NCBI GenBank assembly: GCA_009733575.1
Contig: ML769487.1
Span: 62,001-126,000 of the forward strand
DNA length: 64,000 nucleotides
DNA from: Gymnopus androsaceus JB14
Lineage: Eukaryota > Basidiomycota > Agaricomycetes > Agaricales > Omphalotaceae
Direction: 5' to 3'
Both the position numbers and the translations under genes were made by a program. Shown one piece after another: positions 56,096-64,000 of this stretch. The first letter of the stretch is position 1, and each line of letters starts with the position of its first letter. The notes beneath the pieces are model-generated. The model was not told the DNA's origin, made no database searches, and saw only the letters and a list, made by a program, of their open reading frames with translations.

Positions 56096-56326
56096 TCAAA
56101 AAGCCTTCGCGCCGGATGGTAAGGCGTCAATACCAGCCTTTATAGACGCGAAACATTGCTCTTCATCTGGAGGATTTGGCGTCCAGGTCATTGCCATCAA
56201 ACCGTGCTGCAAGATATAATTAGAGAGGCATAACTTTGAGATCCTGCGAGAAATGTGCTCTACCGCAACTGGTGTGACAGTGATATCAGAGGCAGTTCCA
56301 CCAAGTTTGACTGTTCGAGAAACCAT
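56096..56326 (-). pseudogene. Partial copy of the aldo-keto reductase gene (exons 1-2)
   Basis: MVSRTVKLGGTASDITVTPVA, an intron at the same place as in the 49.7-kb gene, then HGLMAMTWTPNPPDEEQ and SIKAGIDALPSG, ending ALPSGAKAFLNS at the exon 2 donor. The rest of the reductase is missing; F-box-like sequence follows. The upstream TATATAA (about 56390) is kept, so the promoter was copied too. Confidence 0.85.
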
Positions 56327-56825
56327 TATGCTGACTTGTTTGTAGATGATGGTTTCGATTTGAGTTGGAGGAAGTTCAATCGATCTCAGTTATATAGTGG
56401 TTTTTGGCTCCCATGACGCGTATAGTAGAAAATTCCGTCAGCCGAGAGACGCAACGTTGTGACCCGTAATTCAGGAATTCGAGAAACTAGAATTCTTCCT
56501 TGCAAGTCACTCAGACTGGCAAGACAGATTCGTAATATTTCATAGAATTAGTTGGGCGATTCACGATTAATCCGGCGTGCTGACGCGTTCGGCAAGGCAT
56601 GAGGGCGTAATGTTGCTGAGTGGAGTGCTGACGATTCTAGATTCAGCCAGAATTGAGACGGCGGAGGCTCAACGGAGGAGAAAGGAGAGGCCAGGAACAA
56701 GCGCCAAATAAGCGCTTGATTTTCTGGAATAGTCCAAACTGAAAAGTGTCCAAACTGAAAAGTGTGAGTATATGAATTATTATCTCTTGGGAGGAGAACA
56801 GTAGGGATACCGGCTCCGAGCGTGC
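56327..56825. other. Intergenic, with promoter copy
   Basis: The first 70 bp or so look like the duplicated promoter of the reductase fragment. The rest has no supported gene. An 11-12 bp tandem duplication (CCAAACTGAAAAGTGT) lies near 56735-56765. Confidence 0.5.
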
Positions 56826-57350
56826 TGATGATGCGAAGCGACTTAATTTGCAAGGAACAGGCAGTCTGGGACTTGAGTATACTTACAGGAAACTTTTTGA
56901 GTACTGTCTTACAATCAATAAAAATAATGGTAGGGAGTATAGTACACTCCTGAAGGCGAAAATGATTCATTAATGCAGTTCTATCTGTACCACAAGCCTT
57001 CTTCCTCTGTGCTTCCTTCTTTCCTCGTCCCTCGAGCTCTGAAACTCACCAGAGATAAATATGATTCAGGATATGAATGAGATGATACTAGGCCATTAAT
57101 CATAGAAACGTAGCGGTCTGGATTTACCACATTGAACCTGAATGATATAACTTCGACGGGGGAAGTTCATCTGAGTAGCCCTGCTCGTGCGATTGCGTTT
57201 AACGTTCGAATCTTGGTATGGAGCGCCGATTCACGACCGAGGGCGAAACCATATATTATTAATGTGAATAGTGAAACTTGTCCGTATAATCAAGCAAGGA
57301 AGTCTGGAAGATAAATGAATACCGCTCGAAGGAATCATGAGATTAAAAGT
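56826..57350. repeat. Duplicate of the 3' end of the F-box gene (copy 1)
   Basis: Matches about 60207-60765 in the same orientation, with small indels and point differences. It covers the 3' flank and the last codons of the F-box gene. It then stops, so it is a dispersed partial duplication about 3.4 kb from its source. Confidence 0.85.
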
Positions 57351-57425
57351 AACACACCAACATAAACATAAAGATGTACTATATATTTATAGTACCTAAC
57401 GTCCAAGTTACATCCGCCTTCGTCC

Positions 57426-58189
57426 TCAATGAACGGTATTAGGATTCACTTTCGGCGGTTCCTTCCCCTGCTCTATTGCAACCAGCCTATTGTAAAGTTC
57501 ATGTTGGTATGCAATCTGTTCATGCAATTTCTGCCATTCCAGTTTCTCTAGGCCTTGAGCTGTTGAAGACACAGAGACCGTTAAATAATAAGACACGAAT
57601 TAAAATTAAAAGTTGGCATACCATCAAAGGGGACGGCAACCCTTAATGAAACTCCGAGTACCTCGGCAACATAAAATGCTGGGGATGTTGCACTGTAATC
57701 CTCGGGAAATTCTATCCCCACTGACCCCTCACACCACTGCGATCTACATTGGCTTGGCCCACTGCCGCCACCTTGAAAGGAGAAGCGAAACTTCTGGTTG
57801 GGTAGAACCTCGACGTAGGGAAACGGCTTGTCCCCTTCAATCTGATACACAGTGCCTCTCCGCAAAGGAGGACTAGTTGTAAAGCCAATTTTTTTCCATA
57901 CCTGCTCTTGGTCCACCACCCATCTCATCAAAAGTAGTGCCAGTGGCGTCGGATCCCAATCTTTATGATTACCTCGCACCCAAGGTTCACCGAGTTGTTC
58001 ATCCCATCTAAAGGTGAACTTTGATGGGGCTCCCCCGGGCCTAGGCTGGGGAAGGGGAAGATAGTGCGGTAAGTTAAAAAAAAAAAAGGCCAATGCGTAG
58101 ATCACACATACCTGGACAGGTGGTGCTGGTACCGCACATGTAATGGAGACGAGACTGAGAGCCAGATAGGCCAAAAAGTAGAAATGCAT
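57426..58189 (-). CDS. Secreted protein of unknown function
   Basis: Three exons on the minus strand, about 205 aa. Exon 1 (58189 down to a CAG/GTATGT donor) encodes the signal peptide MHFYFLAYLALSLVSITCA and VPAPPVQ. Exon 2 starts PRPGGAPSKFTFRWDEQ and includes GNHKDWDPTPLALLL, GFTTSPPLRRGTVYQIEGD and RSQWCEGSVGIEFPEDY. The last exon gives LEKLEWQKLHEQIAYQHELYNRLVAIEQ, probably an amphipathic helix, and ends NPNTVH. The intron 1 acceptor follows a C-rich tract after a run of 12 A (minus strand T). No known domain; only two cysteines (CRSQWC) in the mature part. The ATG at 58189 is chosen because it directly begins the signal peptide. Confidence 0.7.
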
Positions 58190-60206
58190 CGGAGAGGAGT
58201 GATGATGATGTGAGTTAACAGAGAAGAAAAAGGCAGTAGTCCAAAGTGAAGAACAGCGAAGAAGAGCGCAGCCCAATATTTATTTGGAGCGACTTTTGAC
58301 CAGCAAAAGAGGAGGAAAGACTACCAGCAGTTGGTTGATTCTTCACGCTGTGCCCCTGCTTTATAGCCTGAGATTGGTATCATTCCGATCCTAGTGGACA
58401 CGGCTAAGGATGGAAGGAAGGAGTGAAGTATCTGAATGCCGGTAACCCAGAGAATTATCCAACTTGAACGGTGGGACTAGCACGGGCACTGTAGATGGAT
58501 AGAGTCTAGAGATGAAACAGCGACTTTTTCGACCAGCAAACTCGAAGAATAATGGTTCGAAGGAGGAGCTGTACCACACCCATGGAGCCGCGAGCTTTTT
58601 TTTTAAGTAGATTCATACCAATGGCTAAATTGCCAATCCCAACAAGTTCGGCAGGAAGGAATCCTTAGCGCCGCGTGCAGCGGCAGGTCCCCGACTCCCC
58701 GTAAAAGACTGGCAAATCGAATTTCGTTGTTCGCCTCTTATTAGATTGGTGCCCGTCAACGACTGCTGTTTCTCAAAGTGTCTGTCACTTTGGTTCTTTT
58801 TAATGAAATATTCACGAATTGTGCAATTTTATATCAAGTATAGACTTGTCGCAACCCCGCAGTGGTACCCAGCAAGGGAACATCAGTCAACAGATGTACG
58901 AGCCTCGGATAAGACATAGATAGCACTACAGCATCTGAAAAAGGTTCAGTGAAAAGATGCGTCAATGTGAAGCAAGTTAACGCACTGTTTCTAGAACAAA
59001 ATCATATTTGTTTCTTCCTAATTGCATTTCACAAGATGAATTGCGCTGCATCCTTAATTATATGACAGCTTAGCATGAACGGCCATGGGTATTATTTGAA
59101 GTTAAGCCTATCTGTCGTGTCCTAGCATTGACTACTAAAGCAATCAGCTTGTCCGCCATTGTGAGCAATTCCTTGTCCTCTCCCTCCGCATTCTCCTCAG
59201 CAAATCGCAAGACTGTATTGGATGCCTCGGGTCCCAAGTCACCAAGCATGATGACACTAACACCCTTGAATCACTGCCTATCAGCCGCCCCATCCTGCGG
59301 TCCATAGGCAGATGCAAAGGCATCTGAGATGTGGCGCAAAAAGATCAGTTGGGTATAGGAAGACATCGTCCATGATAAGTACTTGGCAACACCGCAGCCA
59401 GGCTCAACCCAACATCGATGACAATTCTTCCCAATCGTGGAGAATGGTATCTTGGACTGTACCGATACGGACCGGATGACGAGGAAGGTATTACAAGAAC
59501 TAGTATTCGGACCGGGAAAACACACTGAGATAAGCCATAAAAGGAAGGAGATGTCACCAAAAATGACATTTCTTATTAGAAATTGTACAGATAAGAGTTT
59601 TGATTTGCCTAATGTGGATTTTTCTACTGTGGGAAGACCGATCGCAGCAGACAAGGCCCTTTCTCTGCACTTCGTTTGAGAGTCGGGGACTCCATGTGGC
59701 CGTGCCACTATCGCTACCAAACTTAGTGCAATGCTCCAGTCAAAAATGGAAATATCTGGAGGATGGAGGATGGCAGTGTCGTAGTACTTCCATTGTCCGC
59801 GATTTATTGCTTGTGAGAGTCTGTCTACTTATTACAACCTCAATGACTTCTGCTTTCTTCGGACCTTAGTTGATTACAGTACAATCGATTCAGAAATAAT
59901 AATGATGATTCTTTCTTGGACGACATAGTTTTATTTGCCTGAAAGTGAGGACTACGGTTCAAATATGTGACCGATCTGCAAGAATCCAGCCGTATACCTA
60001 ATTAATATCGAATAATACAATGCTTCATGATGAGTCTCTCCAGGTCTTCATCAGACCGATAGGTTTCTATGATCGATAGGCCTAGTATTATCTCATTCAT
60101 ATCCTGAATCAAAAGGTTTATCTCTGGCGAGTTTCAGAGCTCAAGGGAATGGGTGTTTAAGGGAACGAAGGTAACACAGAAGGAGTTGAGGGCTTGCAGT
60201 ACGGAT
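58190..60206. other. Intergenic, about 2 kb
   Basis: Open frames at 59271-59720 (-) and 59437-59679 (+) overlap head to head. The minus frame ends SSYTQLIFLRHISDAFASAYG and could be a gene remnant, but I cannot support an exon structure or family. No RNA gene seen. Confidence 0.4.
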
Positions 60207-60765
60207 GATGCGAAGCGACTTAATTTGCAAGGAACAGGTAGCCTAGGACTATAGGAAATTGTAAGTACTGTCTTGCCCAACGATTCACCTGATTTAAGTA
60301 CAATCAATAAAAATGAGGGTAGGGAGTATAGTACATTCCTGAAGGCGAAAATGATTCGTTAATGCAGTTCCATCCCTACCGCAAGCCTTCTTCTTCTGTG
60401 CTTCCTCCTTTCCTCGTCCCTCGAGCTCTGAAACTCGCCAGATATAAATATGATTCAGGATATGAATGAGATAATACTAGGCCATTAATCATAGAAACGT
60501 AGCGGTTTGGATTTACCACATTGAACCTGAATGATATAGCTTCGGCGGGGGAAGCTCCTCTGAGTAGCCCTCACTCGTGCGATGGCATTTAACGTTCGAA
60601 TCTTGGTATTGAGCGCTGATTCCCGACCGGGGGCGAAACCATATATTATTAATGTGAGGCACTCCAGATGGCGAAACTCGTCCGTATAATCAAGCAAGGA
60701 AGTCTGGAAGATAAATGAGTACCGTTCGAAGGAATCATGAGATTGCAAGTAACACACCAACATCT
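60207..60765. repeat. Source copy of the F-box 3'-end duplication (copy 2)
   Basis: See 56826-57350. Here the segment is contiguous with the complete F-box gene. Confidence 0.85.
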
Positions 60766-61969
60766 CACCTCCATCATATTTGATTTCTGACGACGGAAGC
60801 TCGAGAATCAGTTCTCTGCAGGTTTCGAGGTATGCTATATTGCCAGAAACCACCAACGGCCTTAAAGAAGTCCACCTGGCACGAAGTATCAAGGATACAA
60901 GTGAGTCTGAATGCCTAGGAAGAACACCACGCAGAAAATTCTGCAGGTGCTCTTCGTCCTGTTTTCGGAACACAATCGAGATATGGGTCAGAGTCGAAAA
61001 AGATGAAAGGTAATCCAAGAGAGACGCGTCTACGGAAGATACCTCCAATTTTTGCATCCACATTTTCTGCGACTGTAAGGTAGCCCAGATGTCGTCGCCG
61101 GAAGAGTTATCTGAGAGTTTCAGCGTGTGTAACGATTCTAAACGTGGCAGTGCGCATATTCCAGATATATCGAGTCCTACTAGTGACAGATGGCCTAAAC
61201 GAAGCGGGGCTTCGTGTCTTGGCAGTACCTGCTCAAAGTCTATCGGACATGGATCTGAAGCACCAACGCATATAGTAGTCAATTGCAGATTGTTATAGAC
61301 TACCACGCGGAGAGTGTCAGTCAAGGCGTCACCAGGTAGAAACCCTCCGGTTTGAATCGAGAATTCTTCAAGATTCTCAAACAGTCCAAAGTTAGGTCCA
61401 TCTATCATTGAATTGAAAATGATATGCAGAGCAGTAATCGTTTGCAGAGGTCCAAGACACTCGGAAACACAGTGATGAACCATCCCTTCAAGGGAGTTCT
61501 GTTTTCCCGAAACCAATATGCCATCTATCAACAAAAAGAATCTGCATTTCACTGAGTGAAGAGCTCTGAAATTTATTTCACGCACTTTAAAGACTGCAAC
61601 GTCTTGAGTTTGCATAGAGCGGATTCCAGGTACAAAGCTACATTTTGCTCTATCAGCTCGTCGAGGCCGTCTCGGGTAGCATAAATGATTTCCAAGTGTT
61701 TAGCATATACAGCCGCTCGCGTGGTTTGTGTGGATAATGCTTCTAGTTGAGACGAGTTTTGTCCGACATTTATTTGCATAGATCGGAAATATATGGGTTC
61801 TAATGCCAGTTGGAGTTGCCTGCTCACTGCTCGCATCTCTTTCAGCTCCTTCCCCACCTATCAAAATTTTGTGGTTCACAAAGTAGCCGGACAGACGGCA
61901 TTCCTTGAGACGCACCTGCGAACCAATTTCCTGCAAAATTTCTGTTGGAAGAAGAAGCAATCCAGTCAT
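60485..61969 (-). CDS. F-box protein with leucine-rich C-terminal region
   Basis: Three exons on the minus strand: 61969-61916, 61857-61586 and 61541-60485, giving 460 aa. The F-box starts at LLLLPTEILQEIGSQ and continues after intron 1 with ELKEMRAVSRQLQLALEPIYF. Such motifs bind Skp1, making the protein a substrate receptor of an SCF ubiquitin ligase. The rest has irregular leucine-rich repeats (LGHLSLVGLDISGICALPRL, LTHISIVF, LVSLILRARW), which would bind the target. Intron 2 (44 nt) is fixed by frame: only the acceptor before TTCTTTTTG keeps the frame open. Such genes are numerous and fast-evolving in mushrooms. Intact here; its 3' end is duplicated at 56.8 kb. Confidence 0.8.
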
Positions 61970-62852
61970 TATACGCTGCCCTCGTTAAAGAACGAGCTTT
62001 GGTGTAAGGATGGCCGTAAGTAAAGTTCCGGAATCCTGTGGCATATGATACAGGATCAAGCGGCCCAGCTCTACATCCTCGGAGACGGGAAACGGACGTA
62101 ACGGGGCGCGTTTCCGAACAGACGCGGACACGAGATTCGTCAGGTGACTCTGCTTCTCTTGAATGACTTGAATTACTTCGTTCGTTCCTAGAAAATGCTA
62201 CTACTGAAGCACCCATTTCAATTCGCCCTCCCTGAGATTTTGTACCTGCTACTATCAGACCCAGAGTAATTCAGAAATCAAGGACTACCTCAACGAACAG
62301 TGGTTTCTGGGCCCTGCCGGAGAAACTGCGCATTAAAACAACGAGATGAGAGGAGGCACCAAGGGAATTTGTCCTCAGGTTGACCGCTTGCAATTAAAAC
62401 TTATTCAACCTATTCAATCAACCCCAAAAACGACAGACTATTGGTTTAGACGTTTTCCTTTGACATCGATGATAAACACTGAATGGTAATTGCCCAGCTG
62501 TTCAGCTTTCCTTGACTCCTTCTTTCTCATGTTCAAAATTTTTAAATAGCCGAAACGCCCGGTCTAAATACTACGACAAATTTCCGATCGTGTGCACCCA
62601 TTCCTTCAACTGTTTACCTGCTAGTTTCACGGTAAACAGAGGTTGCTGGCGTACTCGCGGAGAAATGCTCGGGTTAATCCCTTTCTCTCCTCCCCCATGT
62701 TACCCCCGGTAAAAATCCGCACCTCCAGCCCTTGCGTATCGTCCTGGCTTGCTTGAAGATAGTCCCAGGGCACTATGGTCCTCAAATTGTTATAAAAGGT
62801 GTGGATTGTTCACGGAAAGGTCTCCATCGGTTTAACACAACAATCGTCCAGG
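61970..62852. other. Intergenic, divergent promoters
   Basis: About 880 bp between the F-box gene (-) and GH7 (+). It contains the GH7 TATA box and one CCCCGG word (62704-62709) that fits the CreA/Mig1-type SYGGRG site on the minus strand. The open frame 61842-62216 is not supported. Confidence 0.5.
62791..62797 (+). promoter_or_regulatory. TATA box of the GH7 gene
   Basis: TATAAAA lies 62 bp upstream of the ATG at 62853, a normal distance for a strongly expressed fungal secreted-enzyme gene. Confidence 0.6.
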
Positions 62853-64000
62853 ATGTTTCACTCTGCAGCCCTCATCTCCTTTGCTTTCCTCGCTGTCACG
62901 TACGGTCAACAGATTGGTACGCTCACACCGGAGGTCCACCCCCCTCTTACATGGGAGACATGTACTGCATCGGGCTGCACGACTGTGGAAGGCTCAGTTG
63001 TTGTTGACGCGAACTGGCGTTACCTTCACCAGGTTGGTTCTTCAACTAACTGTTACGATGGTACGCGACTTCTTCTTCTTGCGTTGTTTGTGTATTTATT
63101 TCATTTGCAGGCGACACATGGGACTTTGATATTTGCACTAGTACGGTAGCCCTACTTTTCACAAATTCCTCTACTAATATATTCTATCTATAGGCCCGAC
63201 CGTCTGGTACGAAATCGGCCATTTACTTGTGCAAATGCTCTTCTGACAAACATCTCTAGTGCTGCAGAATGTGCACTTGACGGAGCCGACTATGAAGGTA
63301 ATTTTTGGAATTATATCTATTGCGCCTCGAGTCTAATACATAAGTTTCTAGCGACATACGGTGTTACCACAAGTGGAAACGCGTTGACTCTCGGCTTTGT
63401 TACGGTGTCCGAGCAAAAGAACGTTGGTTCCAGGCTGTACTTGATGGCTGCTGGAAGCGAGACCGAATATGAGACGTTCCACCTGGTCAACCAGGAATTC
63501 ACCTTCGACGTCGATGTTTCTAACCTCCCATGTGGTCTTAACGGAGCCCTCTATTTCACGCAAATGGACGCGGACGGTGGTGTGGTAAGTCAAAAACCAA
63601 TAATCAATTGTACACCACCTCTGAACTGCTCATATAGGCGCGATTCCCCACTAACAAAGCCGGTGCTCAATACGGCACTGGATATTGTGATGCTCAGTGC
63701 CCACAAGATATTAAATTCATCGACGGAGTGGCTAACATCGTTGACTGGACGCCGAGTAGCAATAATGCTAACACTGGAACAGGTAACACGGGTAGTTGTT
63801 GCGTGGAGATGGATGTGAGTCCCCAGATCATTAAGTTGGAAGTTTACTCACAGCTATCTGCCAGATTTGGGAAGCCAACTCAATCTCGACAGCTTTGACT
63901 CCTCACTCTTGCACGGTCACTGAACAGACCGCCTGCACTGGTACTGATTGCTCTGCTGCCAACTCCACCGCCGGTTTCTGTGATCAGGCTGGATGCGATT
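62853..64000 (+). CDS. GH7 cellobiohydrolase, 3' end beyond window
   Basis: Secreted cellulase acting from reducing chain ends. Exons: 62853-63060, 63111-63140, 63194-63206, 63260-63297, 63352-63584, 63638-63814 and 63865 to the window end. Signal peptide [18 protein letters not shown], then [76 protein letters not shown]. The catalytic stretch CCVEMDIWEANS, formed across the last intron, keeps the nucleophile Glu, helper Asp and acid/base Glu. Exon 3 has only 13 nt; with it the protein reads [17 protein letters not shown], as GH7 enzymes do. Any linker or cellulose-binding module would lie outside the window. Confidence 0.95.

Noticed and set aside
59271..59720. 149-codon minus-strand frame
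   Set aside because: Overlapped by a plus-strand frame and without a recognisable domain; possible remnant but not supportable.

Overview
The window is nuclear DNA of a filamentous basidiomycete, almost certainly an agaricomycete (mushroom-forming, probably wood- or litter-decaying). The evidence is genes split by many GT-AG introns of about 45-70 nt, two MYND-finger proteins, an alcohol-oxidase-type GMC oxidoreductase, a GH7 cellobiohydrolase, a wax-synthase-like MBOAT protein, an expanded-type F-box protein, and typical agaricomycete transposable elements. No species can be named from sequence alone.

Layout. 0-3.5 kb: a short-chain dehydrogenase (+) and a MYND-finger protein (-). 3.5-12.6 kb: a mobile-element block. 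A TIR-flanked element with a coiled-coil, transposase-like gene was hit by a hAT-like foldback MITE with an 8-bp target duplication. That MITE was in turn split by a TG...CA insertion built as two tandem pairs (A-A-B-B). 13.4-15.2 kb: a membrane protein. 17.0-20.8 kb: a 5'-truncated LINE with a 10-bp target duplication. 21-30 kb: wax-synthase-like acyltransferase, a GPI-anchored Ser/Thr-rich protein, a 17-exon GMC oxidoreductase, a Bet1-type SNARE and an acireductone-dioxygenase-like cupin. 31.3-35.7 kb: a small hairpin element, a 7-TM protein, an intron-containing tRNA-Gln(CUG) and a second MYND protein. 36-38 kb: two related small membrane-protein genes, at least one degenerate. 38.4-47.1 kb: a second mobile-element block, holding a truncated DNA-transposon gene that combines AT-hooks, a zinc ribbon, a DDE-like core and a DEDDy 3'-5' exonuclease, joined by deletion to a gutted Gypsy-type LTR retrotransposon that sits inside a dynamin gene exactly after its TKPD motif. 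48-54 kb: an aldo-keto reductase with frameshifts, ribosomal protein eS26, a small unknown protein and a Gln/Pro-rich protein. 55-62 kb: F-box and aldo-keto-reductase duplicates and fragments, a secreted protein and an intact F-box gene. 62.8-64 kb: the 5' part of a GH7 cellobiohydrolase running off the end.

The host genes are not an operon or an obvious pathway cluster. Alcohol oxidase (peroxide supply) and GH7 fit plant-cell-wall decay; eS26, the SNARE and tRNA-Gln are housekeeping. The most unusual item is the DDE-like transposase with an exonuclease domain placed between its presumed second Asp and its Glu (38921-42905). A second theme is many single-base frameshifts in short homopolymer runs in otherwise well-conserved genes, which points either to decay of duplicates or to assembly error.

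All exon boundaries were worked out by eye from splice consensus and reading-frame continuity. Family assignments come from motif recognition, not from a database search.
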